A DNA stretch of 64,000 bases from contig CM030711.1 of assembly GCA_017979445.1 (NCBI GenBank), positions 9,207,221-9,271,220 of the forward strand, written 5' to 3'. The first letter of the stretch is position 1; each line of letters begins with the position of its first letter. Origin of the DNA: Akebia trifoliata (lineage: Eukaryota > Streptophyta > Magnoliopsida > Ranunculales > Lardizabalaceae). A program made the translations under genes and the position numbers. Positions 24,560 through 35,275 of the stretch are shown piece by piece. Below the pieces are notes generated by a model that saw only the letters and a program-made list of their open reading frames with translations, did no database searches and was not told where the DNA came from.

Positions 24560-25185
24560 TTTTTTAATATAACATATCTTAATGTTTTGAAAATAAAATA
24601 ATTTTACAAAACTCAATTCAACCCAATCGATCCAGAGAGAAACCAAATACCTTTGGTACTGATCCGACGGCGACCTATTGAGACTCGCATCATGTGTTGG
24701 TGTTGGTTCCTTCCAACCAGTATCCCCTGTATCGCTAACATTTTCCCCAAATTTGAAAGAGAAATTCAATGTTCCTTTAGGTTTTCCAGAGGGATTCATG
24801 ACCCGATAACAACGTGTTGGGGAGATTTTCCATCTCCACGATTTTCGAGAAGCTCTTTGACGGGTACGTTAACCTCTCCAATTTCTTTATCTCCAAGGCA
24901 TTGTTCCCATAAACATAAACAAAGACTTCGTTGGCATTTGAGTTGAAAGACAAGCCTAGTTTGGTTCTGCATGACAACGGTTTTGTCGATGGAGAATTTC
25001 ATAGGAAAATTCCAATTAGGGTTTGTTCCACCATCTTTGTCCACTGGGGTTTTTTGTTTGGTAGCAGTATCACCAGCAAGAGAGACGACAGCATAGACAT
25101 CCATCTTAGAGAAGAGATTTACGTCTTTCAGATCTTTTGCAGAGATTACAGTCACCTCTAAAGGTGTGTCCTGTACATATTGCAT
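24560..25185 (-). pseudogene. SRC2-like C2-domain gene, truncated by one frameshift (copy C)
   Basis: The best preserved C2 copy in the window. The ATG at 25185 (minus) opens 129 residues to 24796: VTVISAKDLKDVNLF and KMDVYAVVSLAGD (about 11-39), TPVDKDGGTNPNWNFPMKF, LGDKEIGEVNVPVKELLEN. A frameshift near 24810 gives a stop; the next expected block (PSGKPKGTLNFSFKFG) follows in another frame. Most of the C2 fold is encoded, so a truncated protein is conceivable, but the C-terminal part is lost and the other three copies are broken. A TATA-like element and CT-rich leader precede it. It shares the extra residues before LGDKEIG with copy B, so that insertion predates the duplication. Confidence 0.75.
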
Positions 25186-25400
25186 GATTCTTTAAGATCA
25201 AATATCGTAGGAGAGAGAGATAGAGAGAGAGAGAGATGAGTTCTTGTTTGAATGAAAGAGAGGAGGAGAATGTGAAGGAGATTTATAATGGAGTTTTGGA
25301 GAAGAAGAGAGGAGGATGTCTCTCATAAATTTTAGTTTGGCCCATGTTGTTGTGACTATTGGATTTAACCCTTTTGTTTTCAAATTGATGACACAACCTT
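25186..25400 (-). promoter_or_regulatory. Promoter and leader of the SRC2-like copy C
   Basis: TATA-like TTATAAATC at about 25279-25287 (minus) and a GA/CT-rich leader at 25210-25236. Nearly identical in layout to 16047-16260. Confidence 0.6.
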
Positions 25401-26065
25401 GACCTTTTTCTACTTTGAAAATCTAAAATAAAATGACCTAAACAACCTTATCCTTTTCAACCTATATATACAGCTAAGAGAACAAGAGAAAATCACTGGA
25501 TCTGATGCAATGTTTGATAGCGATAAAGTATACTCTCGAAAACTAAAAGATAATGGATCCGTTTGTTCGAATGGATGGACTCATGAAATGAGATGGTTAT
25601 ATCTAATGAATGGGTGAACAACATAGAGTGTCAAGTGCTTAGTCAATAAATACTTTTCCTAAAAAATAAAATCTCCTATGCATTTCATATATGATTGTTG
25701 ATCGAGTTCATGTAATCATTTCATAAAAGTATACCTAAAAGTGTTGTATGCTCATCAACACATCAGCATCTTTGTAACTGTTATGATCAAACCAACAGCA
25801 GTATAGTTACGGACTCCAAGATTTAAAAAAAAATTAATCATCTAAGGAAAAATTAAGCAAAATACACTATCTTCAATAATTTTTTTATATTAAATAAACA
25901 ATTAACTTTATTGTTGGACCGTATTCGCAAATGGAACCAAATTTACACAAAACCTCCAAAGAAGAAGGTTGGAGAAAAAGAATCGAGTACATAAAAGACT
26001 CCAAAACTTTTTTTACAAGTGGTCGAAAGTGAGGTTGAACATATTAAAAAAATTTATCCTATAAG
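25401..26065. repeat. Upstream DNA of copy C
   Basis: Direct match to 16260-16955 in copy B. Similarity breaks exactly at the T-run starting at 26066. Confidence 0.6.
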
Positions 26066-26378
26066 TTTTTTTTTTTTTTGATAAATAACAATTCATTCAT
26101 AAAATAGAATAAGGTCAGTCAAGATAACCAATTTGGCGAGTCCTTACAAACATCCGCTATAAAGCAACAAATCTCATCTCAATTGCACAAAAAGTCCTCA
26201 AAAAATAGACCCCTAAACTCCTTATATACTTTGGACCAACAAAAGATAATACCCAAAATGGATATAATTATATCTGGACAGTCTTTCTGTTTCCCTTCAA
26301 AAATACGCCTATTCCTTTCAAACCACACTCTCCAAAATGTTGTCCATTTTAAAATCCTTCAAATAATTCCAAAAAGAG
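26066..26378 (-). mobile_element. 5'-truncated LINE (L1-like) 3' end
   Basis: On the minus strand it ends in a poly(A) tail (T-run 26066-26079). It encodes a piece typical of the C-terminal end of plant L1-type ORF2, with RVWFERNRRIFEGK. It joins sequence matching 16950 to sequence matching about 18500 of copy B, so the insertion or a later event removed about 1.5 kb. No target duplication seen. Confidence 0.75.
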
Positions 26379-26731
26379 TTGTTTTTTAATATTCCATGAA
26401 ATCTAGAAGCCTGTGGTGTTGGATTGCCCATTGTGATAATCTATTTGAGCTCAAGGACCCTTAGTAAGAGTTAAAATCATATTAAGTTAATTAGTAAAGT
26501 ATTTTTCTTAATCTAATATATTCTTCATGACGATATCTGATGACATCAACCCTCAAGACTAGTGGAAGAAAGATACCTTAAGCACTAATAAACAAAGTAA
26601 AGGAATCAAATTAGTAAAGGGAAGTTGGGAAGTGGTTGGACACCAAAATTTTGGAATCAAATGCCCGCACATGATCCTTTAATTTAGAGTTAGTGATCCA
26701 AAAACATGTTTGGTTAATATAACAACATACA
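26379..26731. repeat. Right end of copy C
   Basis: Matches 18500-18670 of copy B and 49770-50050 (inverted) of copy D. Confidence 0.6.
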
Positions 26732-26850
26732 ATGTCTACATGGCACGTTTCAGTTGGAGATTGAATACATCGGGCTATGTGCAATGTAGTAAATGGCCTA
26801 GTTAAGGGTAATATATTTTAAACTCCAATCAAAATGCGCTACGTAGACAT
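26732..26850. mobile_element. Short foldback MITE (family shared with 28750-28867)
   Basis: Inverted ends ATGTCTACATGGCACG and, from the right, ATGTCTACGTAGCGCA, extending to TTGGAG. 119 bp, no ORF. Target duplication not resolved. Confidence 0.6.
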
Positions 26851-27065
26851 CGTCCTAGTTTTATGGGGGTGTTAAATAATGAGACTTGTCATTGGCACCT
26901 CAACTTTTACTTATTATACCCTAATTTCTTAAATTATTTTTCACACCCCAATTAAAGATTAGAACATGCTACTCAAACATTATATAACTTTGGCTCAAGT
27001 TATTATCTCAATGTTAAATAATATTGTAACACTCATTCAAACAATTTCAATAGTTGTTTACAATT
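26851..27065. other. Unassigned intergenic sequence
   Basis: 26985-27065 resembles in reverse the sequence after the SINE-like tail at 11516-11570. Confidence 0.35.
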
Positions 27066-27366
27066 AGGATTAGACCTATTTTTTAACTTTTATTTTGCTT
27101 ATCGTGGCTATCCCCTCCCTTCGGGTGAAACTAATCCCACAGTCACACACACCACCCCCTCGGAAAGTCCTATGTGCAATTGATTGAGTCGAGGGTCAAC
27201 AAATCCTGGAGGGTGGTCCCAAGGAATTCATTGTTTCATGGGTTCAAACACTTGACTTACCCTTCCTGGGGAGCTTATCAAGGCTTGGCTTGCCACTAGG
27301 CCAACCCATTGGAGTTGGATTAGGCCCATATATGCTAAGTAAAAAAAAAAAAAAGGATTAGGCCTA
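27066..27366 (-). mobile_element. tRNA-derived SINE-like element
   Basis: On the minus strand a box A-like TGGCCTAGTGG lies near 27292-27302 and a box B-like region (GTTTGAACCC) near 27241-27250. The body ends in an A-rich tail near 27080-27100. AGGATTAGACCTAT (27066-27079) and a near-copy AGGATTAGGCCTAT (27353-27366) may be the target duplication with one change. A run of 14 A at about 27341-27354 beside the head is unexplained. Confidence 0.6.
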
Positions 27367-27502
27367 TATAAAATCCCAAACCTTAAAATGTAAATCTAGA
27401 GAGAGAGAGAGAGAGCGCTTCTAATGGTATCCCAAATTTTACTTGTTGTCAACAATTCATTTATGGGATATTTTCTAAAACATTGTCCGAAATTCGGTTT
27501 CG

Positions 27503-27677
27503 GTACACTATTCATTTAAATCCCAAACATTCATTTTGACTGAATTCGTCACTTTTATAATCAATGAATTCGTTGATATATTTACAAATTCATAGATATT
27601 AAAAGTGATGAATTCAAGAGTCTGTAAGTTATAAAAATGGTGAATGCATGTTTTGGAAATTAAAATGAATAGTGTAC
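27503..27677. mobile_element. Foldback MITE, second copy at 52839-53014
   Basis: Ends GTACACTATTCATTT and, inverted, GTACACTATTCATTTT, with similarity running about 40 bp inward (CAAACATTCATT versus CAAAACATGCATTC). Another copy in direct orientation sits in copy D. No ORF; the target duplication is uncertain. Confidence 0.65.
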
Positions 27678-28749
27678 TAAACTCAAAAATTTGTCAGATT
27701 CAACTTACGAAATAGAGATTCACCCTTCATTTAATTTTATATATTTAATTGGCAATGAGGAACGATGAAGAGTTGGGAAAATTGGTGGTGGTGTCACCAT
27801 TGCTATTAGTGAGTCCTCCCTAACATCATCCACAATATTGTTTCCTACGAAGACTTAAGAAGAGTGAGAGGAGTTGCAGCCTAAGTTTCCTAAGAAAGCT
27901 TAATCTTACTTTATATTCTTTTTCTATACTTTGTAGTTGATAATACATTTCTTACATCTAAAAGAAAGAAAATTCAACTATATTTTTTTCTCTAGAAGTT
28001 GTTGTTGTAGGATTCATAGTTAATATATTTATTGGATTTTGTTGGGGGCAAGATTTGAACTCAAGACCTTATTTTATCTTAAGTGTGGTTGGTGTAGGGT
28101 TTTTCCATTTTTAGTGAAACCTTAATTAAGAGAATGGTTTCCTTATTTGTGATAGTTGAAAAATCAAAAAAATTTCTTTTTTCTTTCTTTTGAGAGTTGT
28201 AGAGATAAATCTCTAAATATTTAGTCTCACATTGGGTAAATATAAGACTTATGCTCAACTTGAGTGTGAGAGAGAAAGAGGCTAAGCCTTGCACGCACAT
28301 GCAAACCCAAGGCACCATGGGATAACCCATTGTGTTTGGGGCCAACCCGTCGAAAACCCTTAATGTGTGTGGGGAACAGGTGCAAATCTCCGATTTAACT
28401 ATTGAATCTTAGAAACCGATTGCCTGAGATCGACTGCACTGTAGATAACATCTTAAGGGGGCAAAATTCATTTTAAGGGAAACGGCTTCTCCGTGGCACG
28501 CTCAATCGACTCTCTTGACATGACAAGTTTGAAAACCATAAATGTGTATGCCTCATGATACAAAACTGCACTTTCTCCTAAAAATGTATCCCGAGGGAAC
28601 TGTGTATCCCGAGACATATAGATCTATGGTTCCCAAACTTGTTATGTCAAGAGAGTTGATTAAATGTGTCACATGGGATAGTCAGATTATCACAACTTTT
28701 TTTTACAAAATTGAGGATCCAATACGGTGTGCTGTTCCTATAAAATAGG
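27678..28749. other. Unassigned sequence
   Basis: Similarity to copy D continues to about 27745. Beyond that there are T/GA-rich tracts and short open frames (28079-28345 minus, 28542-28748 plus) without recognisable motifs. No gene called. Confidence 0.35.
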
Positions 28750-28867
28750 TTAGGTGACTACGTGGCACACTTTAGTTGGTGTTTAAACACCTTGGCCTCC
28801 TAATCAAGTCATTCATGAAGCCCAGTGGTTTTGAATTCTAACCAAAATGTGCCACGTAGACACCTAA
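28750..28867. mobile_element. Short foldback MITE
   Basis: Inverted ends TTAGGTGACTACGTGGCACA and TTAGGTGTCTACGTGGCACA (right end read on the minus strand). 118 bp. Same family as 26732-26850. Confidence 0.7.
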
Positions 28868-29815
28868 TGTTGTTATTGAAACAGGACACCGTTCTGGATC
28901 ACGACTATTTTGAAAATAAAATAAGATAATTTAAGGAACTTGTCTCTTTTATGTGTCACACCTTATGTTCCCCACCTTTGGGTTGTTGGGTGGGCATATT
29001 GGTCAATTTTTTTGTTAAGCTTTTAGTGGTTTTCAGGGTAACCCACCCTGACAACATAGTCACAAAATTCTCCGAACAAGGGACTAATTGATTAATTAGG
29101 CAAATCAATGAATTAATCGATGATTTATTTGATTGATCGTGGTTTATGATAAAATACTTATGCTCAACTTCAAAATTTTATTTTCTTCGACATTTAAATA
29201 TCAAGAACAAGATCAGGTTTTTAGGAGGTTGAATACAATGGATTTTGGCAAAACATTATTTTATGTTTCCTAACATTTTTCCGGCTTTTTTTTTTATACA
29301 AAATTTTCACGAATTTATCCGAATCAAAGCCCTACCAAAAAATTACATAACGAACTTTGTTACTAAGTAGGATATAAATCTTCCTTGAACTATAGTTTAT
29401 TATCAAATCTCTTGGATTAATAGATGATTAATATTCATTAATAAAATTAATTATCTTCTATATAGAGCAAATGAAATTTTCTCTTTCGAACACCCTAGTG
29501 AGAGAGGACAGGGGAATTTAAGAATCTTGTGTTGTAGAAATAAATTTATAACTTAAATAAGAAATTGTTGATTCAATCTCCAAAGTTTGGGGACGTTATT
29601 ACTATTGGTCATGGTGCATGATACAACTTCCATGTTGCCCATCACAATTGGGTTTCACCCTAAAATGATGTGAGTGCGATCACCTCTCTTGAACCATTGG
29701 TCACAAGTGATCATGACCATTCAAACATGTTTGATGAAACAATAGTTCCAGTAATTATAGACCTCAATAAGAAATTGATTTTGGACCTATATTTTATATA
29801 CGAAAATTGATTGTG
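28868..29815. other. Unassigned sequence, possible LTR-derived
   Basis: A TGTCACACCTTATG start near 28955 and words such as ATTAGGCAAATCAATGA resemble LTR sequence elsewhere in the window, but no end or pair is defined. No gene. Confidence 0.3.
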
Positions 29816-32022
29816 AACTCCCCCAGTCAAAGTTTCTGATGTGATCGACATCTCACATCATCGGGAGGAAGGCAGTAGAGACTGAGGAGTCATCCTCAAG
29901 GAAGAAGCAGTTACCGATTAGGAGAAGGAAGTATATGTGGAAGAAATCCTAACTATACTACTCAAAAATAAAAACACATAGGTTGCCTCCTAAGTAGCGC
30001 TAAGTTTAACACTTTCAAATAGACCTATCAAAAGGTCTGATTCCTAGGTATTTTCTTAACATTTAATTTGATGAAGACGACAATCAATTTCCTACCCTAA
30101 ATGATAAGCACATAGATGTGGATCATCGTTAGGATATAAAAATGATTTTGTAAAATGATCGACATCCCTCGTTTGTCCTCAATTCTTAATGTCATCACCT
30201 TTTTGAAATAGCTTTCAACTATCATATTCCCAAAGAGAATGGGAGTTGTAAGACAAGAAAGGTTTTTATAATCTTGTGAAATAATAGGCCGAATAGGGTA
30301 CAAAATTGGATCGGTAATGGTCGAAATTGGTGTGCCTAAAAAATTAAAGTTAATTCTTGATTCCTCCTAGGCAACAGTCTCATCTGATGGTGGATCAATT
30401 TTTTTAATCAACTATGTACAATCAACTTGCTCATTAGGAATTTGAAACACAACTTGACTCTCGGGGATTATCTCATTTCAAATCTGATCATTCTTTTTTT
30501 CTTCTAAGGGGATAATGAGTCGACTTAGTTGGATTTCTATCATTGCTTCAGTTGGAACTGTAATCTAATGATTTGTGTTTAAACTTCAATTGAAAAGGGA
30601 TTATCAATTACTGATAGACAATCATCAAAATCCTCAAAGAGTGGAACTAGTCACTAAGGTTATTTTGAAAGAATGGTGAAATTTTCGAGATTAGTTTATC
30701 AATTTTCTTTGAGTTGATTATAGTTTGATTAATATCATGTTGTTGTTGATGTTAGATGAACTGTTGTAATTGATTGAGTTGTTGTTGTTTTAGAAACTCA
30801 GTCATCAAGGACTGTAATGACGAAGATTGAGGAGAAGACAAATATGAATGAGTGGATGTTGACTTTGTCTCTACAGTTCTATAATCGAAGAATTGTTGAG
30901 AATCATATGATTGTTGGAGGATTATAATTGAATTCCTCATTGAGGTGTCGTACATATAAAAGTCTTCTTGGTTAACAAAGTAACTACTTTAAGTGAATTC
31001 ATTTTAATTAGGTTGGTATCTGAGGAAAACCAATTATCTACGTGGTATGGTTGATTGAATGAACTAGGTGTTGGCATCCAATAAGAATTTTGAGAATTAC
31101 GCCTATTGGTCAGTCTAGTACGAACTATGGGCAGACTTGGACAACACTTTAGAGAATGATCATAATTATCACATAGGACGCACGGGGTCCATGATTTTCT
31201 CCCAAACTACATGACGATGTAAATCTGCTTGAGGTTCTATATCTATTTTTTTTCAACATACACTACAGATTAGCACAGAAAAGATGGAGGAATTCACACG
31301 TGCTTTATGGGTTCCTATTAGACTAGATAGCTTTTAACTATTTCAAAGGGATAACTTTAGCCTCTAACCCAATTTTCTGAAATCAAAATCAGCTAGTTTA
31401 ATCCTCAGATAAGAGGTGGTGCACAATGTTGAGCAAGGGCACTCTTAAATCACCTCTTCGTTTAGAATAGATATAACTATCCCCCTAGTACAGTATGGTA
31501 TAGCCAGGCAGGATCTCGCTTAGGTACTAGCTTCGATCAAGAAGTGAAATTGGTGCAACTCAGGCTAACTTTACCAAATGAGCTCGATGGGACCTATGGT
31601 CGAGTCTAATCAGATTTTAATTAATTTTAGGCTAATATGAATTAGTTTCCTAATAGGACAAGAACTCGGTGATGAAAATAGATTCTTATCTTATTCGTGT
31701 CATCTTCGTAAGGGTGCTATTTTTACCAATGTGCAATCAGAAACGTGTAGTTAACTCACTCAAATTCAACAGAAACCTACTTACAAAAGTTCTAGGGGGG
31801 TTTCAAGTTTTTACCTCCCGTACTAGATGGGCGTTGATCGAGTTAAGTCAACTTGGGCCACCGACACCAAACTTGGTGTACGAACCCGAGGAGCTGAGAC
31901 AGTTATATCCTACTGTCGTCCTCCCCTAATTATGTTATAGTCTGAGCCCTCTCAGATTAATTAAAATTAAATTCTAAATATAAATTAAAAACTTCTAAAA
32001 GAAAAAAGTATTATTGATCGAT
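29816..32022 (-). mobile_element. Internal region of an Athila-like Ty3/gypsy element (minus strand), gag remnant
   Basis: Collinear with the plus-strand element at 58786-60346 but opposite in orientation. A CCHC zinc knuckle of the gag type lies at 31141-31182 (minus): Cys-x2-Cys-x4-His-x4-Cys. Downstream, a conserved block (STSTHSYLSSPQSSSL) at about 30830-30870 is shared with the other copy near 60265. Gag binds the element RNA. Frames are broken by stops, so it is a remnant. A leader cassette at about 31375-31560 is also found in the Tat/Ogre-like element at 40490-40720. The left limit and 3' LTR are missing. Confidence 0.7.
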
Positions 32023-33162
32023 TGTAAAGCTTGCAATAAAGATGCAGAGATAGAGATTTGAACTAAGACTTTGGGCAAGTCGAATTCGTTCCACAGGGAC
32101 AGTTTGGATTCAAAAACTCATTCGGATAAACACACCAAAACAGAATTGGAAAACAGATTTTTCTTAAAAAACAAAATTGATTTGTTTAAAATAGAGAAGC
32201 AATTAACAACTAATTTGTAAATGAAATTGAAACTACAAATAGAGATTGAGGAAATAGGGTGTGGAGAGGTCAATTCAACCTTTGCAATTCATCCAAAATG
32301 CTGATTTGTTCTAATTATAACTCGATCCACGTAGCAAGTCATTGCTCGTGGATCGGAAGATAAATCGAGTTAAACATTGATGGTAACCAAAGAGTATTCA
32401 TGAGAATTCTAACTTCAAACAAGTGTAACTGACTTATACTTCAATTCTTCACATAGCATGATTGTTCTTGAGCTTATCTAAGTAACAATCATCTAAGCTT
32501 GATTTGAATGTATAAGCTTGCTAGTCTTGTTCTAAGAGGAATTTCAGAATTAATACATAAAGCAGAAAGAAAGAATTTAAAACAACATAAGTAGGATGAA
32601 ATTGCTCCGGCATTCTTGACCTCTCTACGGAGAGTCTAGCCGATCATCGCAAGATTCATATTGCAGAAATTAATAACAGAATGAAGAACATGGGTGAAGA
32701 AGATGATGATCAATCTAAAATCCTTATTTATAGCTCTCCAACAAATTACAAAGATAAAGAATTGAGCACTCTTGATGTTCTCACTACACTCAAGAGATCT
32801 CTCAATAGAAAATTACAGAGAATTAAAGAGAGGAAACTAAAGAAAATTATAGAAGAAAAGAGCCTAAGAGGAACCCAAGAGGGGACCCCTTCTTTGAAAT
32901 CAACCCTCAAATTTATAATATTCTTATTCGGGTAATCAGGGTGATTTAGCGGATTTTGATTCAAATGACCCAATCAGTTACAACCACCGAAGCTTCTGTA
33001 AAAATCTCGAGGATAAATTCCTCGAAATGACCGCGGCGCGGTCTTGGCTAGCCGCGGCGCGGTGACGTGGCACCCAACGATCGATATTTTTCTAGAAACT
33101 TCCTTTCGGCCCGCGTATTGTAACCATAATTGTTATTTCTTTTGTTGGTTTCCGAATGTACC
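32023..33162 (-). mobile_element. Athila-like 5' LTR, first part (split by the 33163-44966 insertion)
   Basis: Its inner end (TTTACA on the minus strand, at 32023) matches the LTR end at 58785. The outer part continues at 44967-45121. The two parts join without a gap when compared with the uninterrupted LTR at 57484-58785. A GC-rich inverted pair, CCGCGGCGCGGT, occurs twice at about 33030-33062. Confidence 0.8.
33158..33162. repeat. Target-site duplication GTACC (left)
   Basis: GTACC here and at 44967-44971 directly flank the Tat/Ogre-like element; five bases is the usual length for gypsy integrases. Confidence 0.9.
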
Positions 33163-34909
33163 TGAAAGCGCCTGAAAGCGCCCTCGATCCGCGGGGTGCG
33201 CGGACCCGCTTTTGACCCTTGAGGTTTGGGAGTCGCCACCTAGTTATTTCGGTCTAGGAACCGATCAATGACTCTAAACGGATAAAAGCTAATCTAAAAC
33301 CAAAAAAAACTGAATTCGGGGATCAAGTTACGGGGTTGGAAGGTGTTAGGCACCAACCCCGCCCGGCCAAAGCCGGTCTCTACTAAATTCCCAAGTAAAT
33401 TACATTGCTAAAACCTATATAAAAATATAAAATAAAAAAAAATACCTTTCCGATGCAAGGACTTTACTCCCTCAGATCTAACAAAAAAGCTCCTTGTACC
33501 GTGCTCCCTTGCTACGTTCTGCTTCCGGATTTGACTTCGGAACTCCGAGGCAAGGTATCTCCTTGTTTTTTTGAATCTGAACTCTTCAAATTCGTTGCGA
33601 AGTTGGAGATGTTTTTAGAAGGCTTTTGGGTGTTTTCTAGACTAAAATTGAATGAGGGATGTTAGCTAAGGAGTTGGGACTCCAAAACTAGGGTTTATGG
33701 GGGGCTAGGGGAGCTTCTAGACCTACTTCTCTTAGGGTTTATAATTTGATACGAAAATAGGGTGTGAGCACCTCTATTTATAGATGTTTTTAGGGGTTGA
33801 TTTGGATAGAGTTAGTGTTTAATTAGAGATCTTTTAATTAGAGTTGTGTTTTAATTTGACTTTATTTTAGGTAGAATTGTGTTTTAATTAGAATTGTTTT
33901 AGGTAGAATTATTTTTTAAGTTAGAACTCTATTAGATAGAGTTATTAATCAATTATAATTCTATTATGACTTTTGGTCTTATTTGATTGACTTTTAATGT
34001 TTTGACTTTAGTCTTAATTGATTGACTTTTAATATCTTGACTTTAGTCTTGCTTAATTGACTTTAATTTTGACTTCAGTCTTACTTGATTGACTTTAATA
34101 CCTTGACTTTAGTCTTGCTTGATTTACTTTTAATTTTGGAGAACCCCCCTCTATTCCTTCTTTAATTCTTTGGACCCCCAAATGGAGGGGTCCTTAAAGA
34201 AATATCCCACGAACCCTCAACAATTTTGCCTGAGAGTCCGATTAATCGATTTTTTAGATTCAAATTTTTAAATTAATTTCATTAATGTTTAAATTTAATT
34301 ATTTAATGTTTTATTTATTAATTTCGGATTTTTTATCATGAAAATTGTGAAATTACCGTTTTGCCCCCGGAGAGGACTTTTCACATTTTAAGTCGGTTTT
34401 TAATGTTCTAGGATGTTTTAGAATCGGTTTTTCGTAAGGAATTCAATGGAAATATTAGTTTTTTTCTTTATGAAATTTTTTGTGTGAAATGGTTGTGAAC
34501 TTTATGAGGGGCATTTTCGTAATTTTGTCAAATTCTGTTAAAATTGGTGAAATGATTTATTTGGTTCCATTTTGTCATTTTATGTGTTCGAATGGGTTTT
34601 CCTAAGCGTAACGTAGGCTCTAAGGTTGTTTTGAGGTTAGGGGTATTTTGGTAATTTGGTATTTTTAGTGATTTTTATCGTGAAGCTTCTTTTTGGTCTG
34701 CAAGATGATGATTTCTATGTTTCTGGGGTCGTACTTTCCTAGCGTAGCGTGGTTTCTAAGGTTTTGTCAATTCGAGATACCTTATCTGGATTTCTGAAAC
34801 AAATCTGGTAACAAAGTAAAGCAATGGAATACACATCCATCATTGGGAATCCTTGCGATCGGGTTGATGAGTTGATTAATCAGGCGGATGCAAAAATGGG
34901 GTGTCTACA
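33163..34909 (-). repeat. 3' LTR of the Tat/Ogre-like element
   Basis: 1747 bp, TGTAGACACC at 34909 (minus) to the left end. It carries an extra 10-bp copy of TGAAAGCGCC at 33163-33172 that the other LTR lacks. The small ORFs within (33048-33239, 33453-33665) are LTR sequence; the second recurs in the other LTR. Confidence 0.9.
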
Positions 34910-34924
34910 GATGCCCCTTTTTGG
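34910..34924 (-). other. Polypurine tract
   Basis: On the minus strand CCAAAAAGGGGCATC lies right before the 3' LTR start, the place where plus-strand DNA synthesis is primed. Confidence 0.65.
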
Positions 34925-35275
34925 CAGAGGGTTGAAGCAAACTAGATAGCAAATCTATTTTGGTAGATAGTGCGATATCTGAATGCCAAAGCTAGTGACA
35001 GTTCATTTTGCAGCCTGATTTAGCAATTCGTCAAGGTGTTCGGATCCTTGAGGGTAAAGCTCTCCCCGAATTAAAAGGTTGTCAGGTCCTTGAGCGCAAA
35101 CTCTCACTGACGGTGTCAGATCCTTGAATTTTAGAGAATTCTCCCTGACTAAAAAGTGCAAATATGCAAGTGTGTGCACTGTGTGAAACTGAGTAAAACC
35201 TGAGCATAAATTTAGCATAATCTGAGAATAAACTGAGCATAATTTGAATATAAACTGAGCATAATTTGAATATAA
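34925..35275. other. 3' region of the element between purine tract and hairpin array
   Basis: Contains three diverged units around GGATCCTTGAG, AGGTCCTTGAG and AGATCCTTGA (35040-35150) and then GAGCATAATTT words that lead into the array. Confidence 0.5.
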
